64,000 nucleotides of DNA from Albibacterium profundi. Its GTDB lineage: Bacteria > Bacteroidota > Bacteroidia > Sphingobacteriales > Sphingobacteriaceae. The notes under the pieces are model-generated. The model searched no databases, was not told the origin of the DNA, and saw only the letters and a program-made list of their open reading frames with translations. Shown one piece after another: positions 54,697 to 63,670 of the stretch (positions are counted from its first letter, which is position 1; each line of letters opens with the position of its first letter). The translations under genes were made by a program, and so were the position numbers. Where the stretch lies: the NCBI RefSeq assembly GCF_042159835.1, contig NZ_JBBVGT010000002.1:1674001-1738000 (forward strand), read 5' to 3'.

Positions 54697-55863
54697 ATGA
54701 ACTTAAATAACATAGTGATAAAAAGTAAGATACTTTGCTGCATATTCCTTTTGGGTTCCGTGATGATAAGTAGTGCTTATGCTCAAAAACATATAGAAAA
54801 GGAAGAAAGCAAGCCGATTCCGGTACTGGAGACCAGCGATCACCCGTATTCTTCTCTCCGTATACCAGCATTGGCTGTTACGCAAAAGGGAACTTTGTTG
54901 GCATTTGCAGCTGGAAGGATTGATAGTGGAAGCGATTGGGCTGATATGGATCTGGTGATGCGTAGAAGTGTTGACGGCGGAAATACCTGGCAGGCTTTGC
55001 AAGTGGTTGCTGAACGGGAGGGTAAGACGCCGGTCGACAATCCTACACCTATTGTAGGCAAAGACGGAACTGTTCACTTGATTTATCAACGAGATTATGC
55101 CAGGGCATTTTATACCTCGTCTACAGATGATGGCAAAACATGGTCTGCAGCTAAGGATATTACCGGCGTTTTTGATGCTTTTAAGGATGAGTATGATTGG
55201 AAGGTATTAGCGCCGGGTCCAGGTCATAGTATTCAACTGACTAGCGGTCGCCTGATTGTGCCGGTATGGCTAGCTGATTCTGATGTTGAAACGCCTCATA
55301 GAAGTCATAGACCGTCACGAATCGCTACAATTTATAGTGACGATAATGGCATAACTTGGCAAAGAGGAGCCCTGATTCCAGATGTGCCCGGATTTACAAA
55401 TCCGAGTGAGACGATGGCTGTGGAACTCAGCGACGGACGAGTGATGCTGAATATTCGTAACGAATCGACTGAAAGACGACGAGGGGTTAGCTATAGTGAC
55501 GATGGGATATCAGGATGGACAGCACCGGAATATGTTGATGAATTGTTTGAACCGATTTGTATGGCGACTATCGTTCGTGTTGATAATCCGGGTGTTAGTC
55601 CTTATCTGCTGTTTGTTAATCCAGATAGCAAAGATATTCCGAAGCATCCCCGTCGAAATCTTACGATTAAGTTGAGTGCAGATGAAGGTAAAACCTGGTC
55701 AGTAGCTCGGGTATTGAACGAAGGTGTTTCGGGATATTCAGATTTAGCTATGGGGCCTGATGGCACGGTTTATTGTTTATATGAAACACGGAAGGAAAAT
55801 TCGAAAGGGGTGTCGCTGTATCTGAAAAAGTTTGATGTCCAACCACTTATCGATGCACTATAG
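54697..55863 (+). CDS. Exo-alpha-sialidase (GH33), exported (operon B)
   Basis: 388 residues from the ATG at 54697, which begins a good signal peptide ending SSAYAQ; the longer open frame back to 54502 runs inside the susD gene and is rejected as start. GH33 residues: LRIPAL (Arg 1), GSDWADMDLV (acid/base Asp), SETMAVEL (Glu), LNIRNES (Arg 2), HPRRNLTIKLS (Arg 3), GYSDLA (Tyr nucleophile). Asp boxes include SVDGGNTW, STDDGKTW, SDDNGITW, SADEGKTW. It should cleave terminal sialic acid in the periplasm or outside, as part of operon B. Confidence 0.94.
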   Translation: MNLNNIVIKSKILCCIFLLGSVMISSAYAQKHIEKEESKPIPVLETSDHPYSSLRIPALAVTQKGTLLAFAAGRIDSGSDWADMDLVMRRSVDGGNTWQALQVVAEREGKTPVDNPTPIVGKDGTVHLIYQRDYARAFYTSSTDDGKTWSAAKDITGVFDAFKDEYDWKVLAPGPGHSIQLTSGRLIVPVWLADSDVETPHRSHRPSRIATIYSDDNGITWQRGALIPDVPGFTNPSETMAVELSDGRVMLNIRNESTERRRGVSYSDDGISGWTAPEYVDELFEPICMATIVRVDNPGVSPYLLFVNPDSKDIPKHPRRNLTIKLSADEGKTWSVARVLNEGVSGYSDLAMGPDGTVYCLYETRKENSKGVSLYLKKFDVQPLIDAL

Positions 55864-55886
55864 CACATCCCAAATAAGAGTTTGTT

Positions 55887-57329
55887 ATGACATGGAAGAG
55901 TATGAGCTTGTTCGCTATTTTGCTTGCTTTGGTTTTCAAGCTGGTGAATGCTGGGACGCCTCGTGATTCGCTAAGAGACGAACGTCCGAACTTTCTCTTT
56001 ATTGCGGTTGATGACCTTCGCCCTCAACTGGGTAGTTATGGAGATTCTATTGCGATAACACCGAATTTAGATCGTATCGCAGAGATGGGGATGGTTTTTA
56101 ATAAAGCTTACAGCCAACAGGCGGTTTGTGCACCATCCCGAGCATCAGTCCTAACCGGTCGGCGCCCGGATGCCACGAAAGTCTGGGATCTGAAAACTCA
56201 TTTCAGAGAGGCTCTGCCCACGGTGGTTACGTTGCCACAAAACTTTAAGCTGAATGGTTATGAGGCTAGGAGCGTAGGCAAGATTTATCATGATACGCAA
56301 CGTTTACAAGATACAGCGTCATGGTCATCGCCGGCAGTTTTGGAGATAACCGGTGAAGCTGGTCCAAAATATGTTCTTCCTTCAAATCAGCCAACCCAGA
56401 AGACATGGAAGAAGGATGCAACGGAACGTGCTGACGTTTCTGATTCTGCTTATGTAGATGGAAAGGTAGGTGTAGCTGCTGTTAAAGCGATCCGGGAACT
56501 TAAAGATACTTCATTTTTTTTGGCTGTAGGATTCAGACGTCCCCATTTACCGTTTTCTGCGCCATCCCGCTATTGGGATTTATACAATCGGAATGATTTG
56601 CCGCTTCCTTCTCATATGAACCCTCCAGAAGGTGCTCCGAAAATAGCATTACACCGTGGTGTGGAGCTTCGCGGTTATCAGGATATAGCAGATTCAGGAA
56701 GAATTTCTCATGATAAAATACGACAACTGCATCATGGGTATTATGCTAGTATTTCCTATATCGATGCGCAAATTGGTATGTTAATCGATGAACTTGAGAA
56801 ACAAGGTCTGTTAAAGAATACGGTGATTGTTGTTTGGAGTGACCATGGTTTCCACTTGGGGGAACTCGGCTTGTGGGCTAAAACCACGAATTATGAACTG
56901 GATACTCGTGTGCCTCTGATTATATCAGCCCCGGGTCAGAAGACCGCTGGTTCAAAAACCGATGCGATAGTTGAGTTGGTAGATTTATATCCCACCCTTT
57001 CTGAATTGGCGGGAATACCGCTTCCTGAAGATCTGGATGGTGAAAGTTTATTGCCTCTATTGCAAGACCCTTCGACACCATGGAAAAATAGGGCCTTCAG
57101 TCAGTTCCCACGTCCCTGGATGTATAAAGGAGAGCCAAAGATTATGGGCTACTCGATACGCACAAATGACTTTCGGTATACAGAGTGGAGAAACGTTAAG
57201 AATGGTACAATTGCGGCTACTGAATTATATCGGTATGATGAAAGCGGAATTGAAGAAGTAAATTTGTCAGGGAAACCATGCTATAGATCGATTGAGATAT
57301 CAATGAAGAAACGGTTGCTTAAACTTTAA
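55887..57329 (+). CDS. Exported sulfatase (type I, formylglycine-dependent)
   Basis: 480 residues with an N-terminal signal (about 1-22). Metal-binding VDD (D42, D43), the formylglycine signature CAPSRASVLTGR (C81), and a later VWSDHGFHLGELGLWAK metal site are all present; the layout fits the iduronate-2-sulfatase-like subgroup. Such enzymes remove sulfate esters from glycans after the Cys is converted to formylglycine by a separate maturase not seen here. Its place after a sialidase suggests the target glycans are both sialylated and sulfated, such as mucin O-glycans. It is the last gene of operon B. Confidence 0.93.
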   Translation: MTWKSMSLFAILLALVFKLVNAGTPRDSLRDERPNFLFIAVDDLRPQLGSYGDSIAITPNLDRIAEMGMVFNKAYSQQAVCAPSRASVLTGRRPDATKVWDLKTHFREALPTVVTLPQNFKLNGYEARSVGKIYHDTQRLQDTASWSSPAVLEITGEAGPKYVLPSNQPTQKTWKKDATERADVSDSAYVDGKVGVAAVKAIRELKDTSFFLAVGFRRPHLPFSAPSRYWDLYNRNDLPLPSHMNPPEGAPKIALHRGVELRGYQDIADSGRISHDKIRQLHHGYYASISYIDAQIGMLIDELEKQGLLKNTVIVVWSDHGFHLGELGLWAKTTNYELDTRVPLIISAPGQKTAGSKTDAIVELVDLYPTLSELAGIPLPEDLDGESLLPLLQDPSTPWKNRAFSQFPRPWMYKGEPKIMGYSIRTNDFRYTEWRNVKNGTIAATELYRYDESGIEEVNLSGKPCYRSIEISMKKRLLKL

Positions 57330-57350
57330 GGAAATAAACGAGCGTTATTT

Positions 57351-57381
57351 TTTGCTTTTATAATTTATATACATACATTTG
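57351..57381 (+). promoter_or_regulatory. Promoter of operon C (sialidases-nanA-nanM-nanT)
   Basis: TTTG at 57351-57354, a 19-base spacer and TACATTTG at 57374-57381, a full consensus match with the same -7 sequence as operon A. The palindrome follows directly. Confidence 0.75.
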
Positions 57382-57396
57382 ATATGTAGAACATAT
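57382..57396. promoter_or_regulatory. Palindromic operator of operon C
   Basis: ATATGTAGAACATAT, identical to 21981-21995 and embedded in a 26-bp block identical between the two promoters (21971-21996 and 57372-57397). It lies 25 bases before the ATG at 57422. Confidence 0.65.
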
Positions 57397-57421
57397 ATAC
57401 AAATTATTATTTGCCGAAATT

Positions 57422-58546
57422 ATGAAAAAAGCTAGTCCCTGTCTGTTTCTTTTTATCTGTTTTCACTTTTTTATAGTAGAAACAAAATCTCAAGAGAGAT
57501 CCGATTTGAACTATGTTTTTGAAGAAGGTACATATGGTTACGAGGTTTATAGAATTCCGGCAATTGTAAAAGGTAAAACTGGAAAATTGCTTGCTTTTGC
57601 GGAGGCGCGGAAATTAAGAAGCAATGGCGATTCGGGAGATATAGATATGGTCGTTAAGGTTTCAGAAGATAATGGGAAAACGTGGGGGGATATGATAACG
57701 ATCTGGGACGACGGTCTGAATACCTGTGGTAATCCCGTGCCCATAGTGGACCAGGAAATCGGTAGAATTCATCTACTACTAACATGGAATCATGGCGATG
57801 ATCGATGGGGGGATTTGACCAATGGGAGAGGTAAGGATACAAGACGAGTATTCTATACTTGGTCCGATGATGAAGGGCAGACATGGGAAGAGCCGAGAGA
57901 GATAACTGAGAGTGTGAAAGATGAAAAATGGGACTGGTATGGTACGGGGCCTGTTCATGGAATACAGATTTCGAAAGGTGCACAGAAAGGGAGGCTGGTT
58001 TCTCCTAACTATTTTACGGTACGCGAAGATGGTATTAGAAAAAATTATTCTCATGTAATTTACTCCGATGATCATGGAAGGACTTGGAAGGCCGGTAGTC
58101 AGACGATTGAAGAGGGTGTTGGAGAGTGCACGGTTACTGAATTGTCTGACGGAAAACTGATGTTGAACCTTCGGGCAAATAGTGGTACCACACGAAAGTT
58201 CTGTATTAGTGAAGATGGCGGTGAAACCTGGGGGGCAATGAAGACCGATTATAATTTGATTGATCCCTCGTGTCAGGGAAGTCTCTTCACCGACCATCGT
58301 GATGAAGCATTGCCTTTGTATTTTGCAAATGCTGCAAGTGCTGAAAGAAAGAACATGACGGTTAAGAAGAGTTTGGACAATGGGAAGACGTGGTCTGCTG
58401 AGCTGCTTGTTCATGAAGGACCATCCGCATATTCTGATCTCGTTGTGACCGAAGATGGTAAGGTTGCTTTATTGTATGAAGGGGGAATAGGCAGACCGTA
58501 TGAGGGTATCGCCCTAAAGCTGATTGATGTCAGTGAATTTAAATAA
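57422..58546 (+). CDS. Exo-alpha-sialidase (GH33), exported (operon C, first)
   Basis: 374 residues, signal peptide (hydrophobic 6-19, ending ETKSQ). Compact GH33 propeller with YRIPAI (Arg 1), GDSGDIDMV (acid/base Asp), GECTVTEL (Glu), LNLRANS (Arg 2), ERKNMTV (Arg 3), AYSDL (Tyr nucleophile). Asp boxes: SEDNGKTW, SDDEGQTW, SDDHGRTW, SEDGGETW, SLDNGKTW. All catalytic positions are intact. First gene of operon C; the next sialidase starts 41 bases after its stop. Confidence 0.95.
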   Translation: MKKASPCLFLFICFHFFIVETKSQERSDLNYVFEEGTYGYEVYRIPAIVKGKTGKLLAFAEARKLRSNGDSGDIDMVVKVSEDNGKTWGDMITIWDDGLNTCGNPVPIVDQEIGRIHLLLTWNHGDDRWGDLTNGRGKDTRRVFYTWSDDEGQTWEEPREITESVKDEKWDWYGTGPVHGIQISKGAQKGRLVSPNYFTVREDGIRKNYSHVIYSDDHGRTWKAGSQTIEEGVGECTVTELSDGKLMLNLRANSGTTRKFCISEDGGETWGAMKTDYNLIDPSCQGSLFTDHRDEALPLYFANAASAERKNMTVKKSLDNGKTWSAELLVHEGPSAYSDLVVTEDGKVALLYEGGIGRPYEGIALKLIDVSEFK

Positions 58547-58587
58547 TATATACTTGGATAATAATACGATACATTAAATTTAATTCT

Positions 58588-60234
58588 ATGATACGCATCT
58601 TTTTGCTTTCTAGTTTGATTCTTGTCTTTTTGGGGTTCAAAGTCGATACGGAGATTTCTGAACATCAATATCAGCTCCCTGTTCTTAAAAACAAGGAAAA
58701 TAATCCGATTGTAAGGGTGAAAGTTGTTGCTGACAGTGATGGTCAAATTTTAACCGATGTGAGATTTGGGACGGAGGGTACGACTGACTTAAAAGACATA
58801 AAATCGGCAAAGCTTTATTATTATGGACAGGATTCATTGCCTGGAAAAATGGAGAATATTGAATCGCGTTTGTATGCTTCGGTGACTGACGTTGGAAAGA
58901 AGATCGTTTTTTCGGGTAATCAGAAGCTGAATAAAGGGGATAATTTCTTTTGGTTGTCATTTGAACTTGAAGAACACGCTGACTTGTCGCATTTTGTCGA
59001 TGCTCAGTTTGTTTCAGCAAAACTAGATGGAAAAAAGCTTAGAGCTAAAGTGACGGGTAATCAACTCGTGCAGCGAATAGGCGTAGCAGTTCGCAAACAT
59101 AATCAAGATGATGTTCATACTTCACGTATTCCTGGATTGACAACCACAAACGAAGGGACCTTGATTGCCATTTTTGATGCTCGTTACGAAAGTGGTCGTG
59201 ATCTACAGGGACATATGGATATTGGTATTCACCGAAGTGAAGATGGCGGACAAACATGGGAGCCTATACAAATTGTAATGGACATGGGTGAATGGGGTGG
59301 CCTGCCACAGAAATTTAACGGTGTTTCTGATGCGGGAATTTTAGTAGATAGAAATACGGGTGATATATACATTGCCGGACTGTGGATGCATGGTCTGCTG
59401 GATAAAAATGGTAACTGGATAGAAGGTTTGACTGAAGAAAATGAAGAGTGGGATCATCAATGGAGAAATAAAGCTTCGCAACCAGGTTTTGATGTTAAGC
59501 AGACATCGCAATTCCTGATTGTAAAGAGCACTGATGATGGCAAAACCTGGAGCAAACCTGTGAATGTTACAGAGATGGGGAAAAAAGAGGAATGGTGGCT
59601 TTGGGCGCCGGCGCCTGGACAGGGAATTACGCTAAAAGATGGAACGCTCGTGTTTCCAACTCAAGGAAGAGACAAAAATGGCCATCCGTTTTCGAACATT
59701 ACATATAGCAAAGACGGTGGGGAAACATGGGTATCAACTAACCCTGCTGTAAGTGAGGGCACGACCGAATGTATGGCGGTCGAGCTAACTGACGGTTCAA
59801 TAATGTTGAACATGCGGGCGAATAGCAATCGGGGCGATACGACATCGACAAATGGGAGGGCTATTGCTGTTACAGATGATCTGGGCGAAACATGGACAGT
59901 ACATCCTACTTCACATAGCGCATTGATAGAGCCCGTATGCATGGCAAGTATTATCCGACACGATTATCAGTCTGATAAAGGTGAACAAACTTATCTGCTT
60001 TTTTCAAATCCAGATTCCAAAACGCAGCGTAATAGGCTTTCAGTAAAAGTGAGTGATAATGATGGAGATAATTGGGATCAGTTTCCAGCCTTGATGTTAG
60101 ATGAGTTTAACAGCCGAGGTTATTCTTGCCTGACCTCGATTGATAATGAAACAATCGGAATTTTATATGAAAGTAGTCAAGCCGATATGGTATTTCAGAC
60201 CTTGACTATAGATGAACTAACAAATAAGAACTAA
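58588..60234 (+). CDS. nanH: Sialidase with N-terminal BNR-associated domain (NanH type)
   Basis: 548 residues. A weak signal (hydrophobic 2-17) precedes an N-terminal beta-sandwich (about 25-160) of the BNR_assoc_N kind found in Bacteroides NanH sialidases, then the GH33 propeller: TSRIPGL (Arg 1), GRDLQGHMDIGI (acid/base Asp), TECMAVEL (Glu), LNMRANSN (Arg 2), QRNRLSVKVS (Arg 3), GYSCLTSI (Tyr nucleophile). Asp boxes SEDGGQTW, STDDGKTW, SKDGGETW. It is the closest of the five to the classical Bacteroidota sialidase. It is 32 bases before nanA in operon C. Confidence 0.93.
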   Translation: MIRIFLLSSLILVFLGFKVDTEISEHQYQLPVLKNKENNPIVRVKVVADSDGQILTDVRFGTEGTTDLKDIKSAKLYYYGQDSLPGKMENIESRLYASVTDVGKKIVFSGNQKLNKGDNFFWLSFELEEHADLSHFVDAQFVSAKLDGKKLRAKVTGNQLVQRIGVAVRKHNQDDVHTSRIPGLTTTNEGTLIAIFDARYESGRDLQGHMDIGIHRSEDGGQTWEPIQIVMDMGEWGGLPQKFNGVSDAGILVDRNTGDIYIAGLWMHGLLDKNGNWIEGLTEENEEWDHQWRNKASQPGFDVKQTSQFLIVKSTDDGKTWSKPVNVTEMGKKEEWWLWAPAPGQGITLKDGTLVFPTQGRDKNGHPFSNITYSKDGGETWVSTNPAVSEGTTECMAVELTDGSIMLNMRANSNRGDTTSTNGRAIAVTDDLGETWTVHPTSHSALIEPVCMASIIRHDYQSDKGEQTYLLFSNPDSKTQRNRLSVKVSDNDGDNWDQFPALMLDEFNSRGYSCLTSIDNETIGILYESSQADMVFQTLTIDELTNKN

Positions 60235-60266
60235 TATATTTTATAATCAGAATAATAATACAGAAG

Positions 60267-61199
60267 ATGGAAAAAATAACAGGATTAGTAGCCGCAACAT
60301 TTGCAGCTTACAAAAGTAACGGAGAAATTAACCTCGATGTTATACCCGATATTGTTGAAAAGTTAATTGAAGATGGGATCTCCGGTGTTTTTGTGTGCGG
60401 AACGAATGGTGAAGGCCCTAACCTAACGATCGAAGAGCGGATGGAAATTGTTGAAGCATATGTCAAGGCTGTGAATAAAAGAATAACTGTTATGGTTCAC
60501 GTTGGTCATAGCTCTGTTAAGGAAGCGTGCAAGCTCGCGGCTCACGCACAGGATGTTGGCGCGGATGCATTTTCTTCAGTCTCGGCGTTCTACTTTAAAC
60601 CTGCTTCGGTAACTGAGCTGGTACGAAGTATGGCAGAAATAGCTTCAGCAGCACCTGATATTCCCTTTTATTATTATAACATTCCTCACCTTACAGGTGT
60701 TGCTATGAATATGTTAGACTTTATCGAGCAAGCAGAAGAAATTATTCCTAATTTTAGGGGATTAAAATACACAGCAACTACTTTATACGAATACGAAGCC
60801 TGCTTGAATTATAAAAATGGAAAATATGATATCTTGTATGGTCTCGATGAGATGCTATTGGGTGCGTTAGCTGTTGGAGCGAAAGGTGCGGTAGGAAGTA
60901 CATATACATTTGCAGCACCGCTCTATAGAAAAATTATTGAAAATTTCGAGAATCACCGTATCGAAGAAGCTCGTGCGTTGCAGATGGTTTCCATTAAGAT
61001 GGTTCAATCACTAGGTAAATTTAGCCCTATTCCGGCACAGAGAGCCATCGTAGGAATGGGAGGAATTGAGCTTGGTCCATGCCGCTTACCTTTAGTAGAG
61101 CTAACTGATGACGAGATTAGTTTATTAAAGAGTGATCTAGATAAAAAGAGTTTTTTTGAGTCTGTAGATCAGTGCCGTGACGCTCGAATAAAAGCATAA
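60267..61199 (+). CDS. nanA: N-acetylneuraminate lyase
   Basis: 310 residues, a class I aldolase of the DapA/NanA family. It splits N-acetylneuraminate into N-acetylmannosamine and pyruvate in the cytoplasm. GTNGEG (45-50) corresponds to the family carboxylate-binding loop, YYYNIP supplies the catalytic Tyr (Y137), and K167 in FRGLKYTATTLYEY is the Schiff-base Lys. The sialidase-NanM-transporter neighbours favour NanA over dihydrodipicolinate synthase. nanM starts 6 bases after its stop. Confidence 0.96.
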   Translation: MEKITGLVAATFAAYKSNGEINLDVIPDIVEKLIEDGISGVFVCGTNGEGPNLTIEERMEIVEAYVKAVNKRITVMVHVGHSSVKEACKLAAHAQDVGADAFSSVSAFYFKPASVTELVRSMAEIASAAPDIPFYYYNIPHLTGVAMNMLDFIEQAEEIIPNFRGLKYTATTLYEYEACLNYKNGKYDILYGLDEMLLGALAVGAKGAVGSTYTFAAPLYRKIIENFENHRIEEARALQMVSIKMVQSLGKFSPIPAQRAIVGMGGIELGPCRLPLVELTDDEISLLKSDLDKKSFFESVDQCRDARIKA

Positions 61200-61205
61200 G
61201 TATTT

Positions 61206-62249
61206 ATGAAACCTTTTTTTTATTTAACCGTACTTTTTATGACTATAATATCTGCTTGTAAAGAAGAAGCACATCCTTCATTGAAATGGGGAGATTTGCC
61301 AAATATTCCTGACAAAGTAGGTTTTGCCGGCTCGTTTGGCGGAGTATCAAATAATACTTTATTGGTTGCCGGAGGGGCAAATTTTCCAGACGGTGGTGCG
61401 CCTTGGGCAGGGTCAAAGAAGGTATGGCACGATCAGGTGTTTGCACTTGAACAAGATAGTCAAGAGTGGAAAATAGTTGGAAAGTTGCCAAGACCGTTAG
61501 GATATGGAGTTTCGATCAGTACTGATGATGGCTTGCTTATCATCGGTGGAAGTAATGAGGAGGGACATTATAGTGATGTATATCGACTGAGATACGCAGA
61601 CGACAGCCTGTCTTACAGTCAACTTCCAAGTTTGCCTGAACCTTTAGCGAATTCTGCTGGGGTATTACTAAACAATATTGTTTATGTTATGGGTGGGACT
61701 ACCGATTCTGCTTCTAAAGAGGCTGAAGATAACTTTTGGTCTCTGGACTTAAATGATATGGACGCCGGTTGGACTACTAGAGAACCTTGGCCTGGCCCTT
61801 CGCGAATGTTAGCAGTTGCTGGCGCAGATGAACATGCTGTCTACCTTTTCAGTGGTGCGCATTTAAAAGATGGTGTTCGAGAGTATCTTTCCGACAGTTA
61901 TCGGTTTTCTGAGGAAAGGGGTTGGGAGAAGCTGCCTGCTCTTCCACGATCCGTTGTGGCAGCACCTACACCTGCCTATACTGACGCTAACTCCAATCTG
62001 CTCGTGTTTGGTGGAGATGATGGTAGCTTAGCAGATATCGATCCTCAAACTGAAAAACACCCTGGTTTTTCAAAGGCAGTGCTGAGTTTTGACCCAAATA
62101 GCAATGAATGGTCGACAATTGCGGAGCAACCGGGGAATGCTGCCGTAACAACCTCACTTGTGGTGTGGAATGGGGAAGTAGTTATCCCCGGAGGAGAAAT
62201 AAGACCTGCTGTTCGAACCACGCAAGTCCGAACGGTTATTATTGAGTAG
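61206..62249 (+). CDS. nanM: N-acetylneuraminate epimerase (mutarotase), Kelch-type, lipoprotein
   Basis: 347 residues, lipoprotein signal (TIISAC, C18). Kelch propeller repeats are visible (LLVAGGANFPDGGAPWAGSK near 51-70, LLIIGGSNEEGHYSDVYRL near 104-122, VYVMGGTTDS near 154). This matches the cyclically permuted mutarotase group to which NanM belongs. It converts the alpha-anomer of sialic acid released by sialidases to the beta-form in the periplasm, which speeds uptake. It lies between the lyase and the transporter. Confidence 0.94.
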   Translation: MKPFFYLTVLFMTIISACKEEAHPSLKWGDLPNIPDKVGFAGSFGGVSNNTLLVAGGANFPDGGAPWAGSKKVWHDQVFALEQDSQEWKIVGKLPRPLGYGVSISTDDGLLIIGGSNEEGHYSDVYRLRYADDSLSYSQLPSLPEPLANSAGVLLNNIVYVMGGTTDSASKEAEDNFWSLDLNDMDAGWTTREPWPGPSRMLAVAGADEHAVYLFSGAHLKDGVREYLSDSYRFSEERGWEKLPALPRSVVAAPTPAYTDANSNLLVFGGDDGSLADIDPQTEKHPGFSKAVLSFDPNSNEWSTIAEQPGNAAVTTSLVVWNGEVVIPGGEIRPAVRTTQVRTVIIE

Positions 62250-62269
62250 CTGTCAATTATACCTATTTT

Positions 62270-63520
62270 ATGAAAAATACAAAATATTATCCATGGTTGG
62301 TGGTCGGCTTATTGTGGGTTGTCGCACTTCTGAATTACATGGACAGACAGATGCTGTCGACTATGCGACCGAGTATGGAAGCCGATATCCAAGAGTTGCA
62401 ATCGGCTGCAAATTTCGGACACTTAATGGCTATATTCTTATGGATTTACGGATTTATGAGTCCTATAGCGGGTAGTATAGCAGACAAGTTCAGCCGAAAA
62501 TGGTTGATCGTTGGGAGTTTGTTCGTTTGGTCAGCAGTTACCTTTGCAATGGGCTACGCAACAACTTTTAGTCAACTTATGTGGTTACGGGGGATTATGG
62601 GCGTTAGCGAAGCTCTATATATACCAGCTGGTTTGTCTCTAATTGCTGATTATCATAAAGACAAGACTAGGTCTTTAGCAATCGGTATACATATGACAGG
62701 TTTGTACATGGGGCAAGCTTTGGGCGGCTTTGGTGCCACCTTAGCGGAAGCATTCACGTGGCATACGGCGTTTAGATCTTTTGGTTTAGTAGGCGTAGTT
62801 TATGCTGTGATTTTGCTGTTTTTCTTGCATGAATCAAAAGAATCAGCGAGAACAACCGGGGGTAATACGAATTCTAATAATGCTTCTGTGAAAAAAGTAC
62901 CTGTTTTTAAGGGTTTAAGTGTACTGTTGTCTAATATTGCTTTCTGGGTTATCTTGTTCTATTTTGCCGTGCCTAGTTTACCGGGTTGGGCTACGAAAAA
63001 TTGGTTACCTACTCTTTTTGCACAAAACTTGGATATACCTATGTCATCGGCGGGACCACTGTCGACTATCACAATAGCTGCCTCATCATTTATTGGTGTT
63101 ATATTCGGGGGACTTCTTTCTGATAGATGGGTGCAAAAAAACATTCGTGGCCGGGTTTATACGAGCGCCATCGGAATTGCCTTAACAATTCCTTCTTTGC
63201 TTTTACTCGGTTTTGGGAGCTCGTTGTTTCACGTAGTGGGTGCTGCTTTATGTTTTGGGCTGGGCTTTGGCATGTTCGATGCCAATAATATGCCGATTCT
63301 CTGCCAGTTTGTTTCGGCCAAATATCGTGCTACAGCTTATGGATTGATGAATATGGTCGGCGTTTTTTCCGGAGCATTTATAACAGATTATTTGGGACAG
63401 TCGACTGACGAAGGAAATTTAGGTCATGATTTTGCTATGTTGGCCGGCATTGTAGGTATTGCATTAATCGTGCAATTATACTTTTTACGACCCAAAGTCA
63501 ATGATTTTACAGACTCGTAA
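62270..63520 (+). CDS. nanT: MFS transporter, probable sialic acid importer NanT
   Basis: 416 residues with about 12 membrane spans. MFS landmarks: LNYMDRQMLSTMRPSM after span 1, the loop-2 signature GSIADKFSRKWLIVGS, and GGLLSDRWVQKNIRGR after span 8. In Bacteroidota, MFS carriers beside nanA take up N-acetylneuraminate across the inner membrane; this is the last gene of operon C, 20 bases after nanM. The alternative is transport of another sugar acid, since the closest MFS groups include hexuronate carriers. Confidence 0.9.
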   Translation: MKNTKYYPWLVVGLLWVVALLNYMDRQMLSTMRPSMEADIQELQSAANFGHLMAIFLWIYGFMSPIAGSIADKFSRKWLIVGSLFVWSAVTFAMGYATTFSQLMWLRGIMGVSEALYIPAGLSLIADYHKDKTRSLAIGIHMTGLYMGQALGGFGATLAEAFTWHTAFRSFGLVGVVYAVILLFFLHESKESARTTGGNTNSNNASVKKVPVFKGLSVLLSNIAFWVILFYFAVPSLPGWATKNWLPTLFAQNLDIPMSSAGPLSTITIAASSFIGVIFGGLLSDRWVQKNIRGRVYTSAIGIALTIPSLLLLGFGSSLFHVVGAALCFGLGFGMFDANNMPILCQFVSAKYRATAYGLMNMVGVFSGAFITDYLGQSTDEGNLGHDFAMLAGIVGIALIVQLYFLRPKVNDFTDS

Positions 63521-63640
63521 AATTAGACAATCGATTGTGTTGAAAAAAGATGTTAAAAAATTTGGAAGATATATTACTTAGTGTTACTTTTACACTATCA
63601 AATCAGAGCAATCTATTCTGGTAATTGGTTAAATGTCTTT

Positions 63641-63668
63641 TCATAATTTAGGTTTATAATTGGTTAGT
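63641..63668 (+). repeat. 28-bp repeat copy 2, after operon C
   Basis: Identical over 28 bases to 37996-38023, again followed by a CCCCTG/CAGGGG hairpin and again between the end of a plus-strand sialic-acid operon and a minus-strand gene. Upstream bases differ between the copies, so only this element and the hairpin type are shared. Confidence 0.6.
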
Positions 63669-63670
63669 TC

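Noticed and set aside
57779..58414. 211-codon open frame on the minus strand inside the sialidase gene
   Set aside because: Fully antisense to a gene with intact GH33 motifs; its translation has no recognisable domain and there is no independent promoter or ribosome-binding site.
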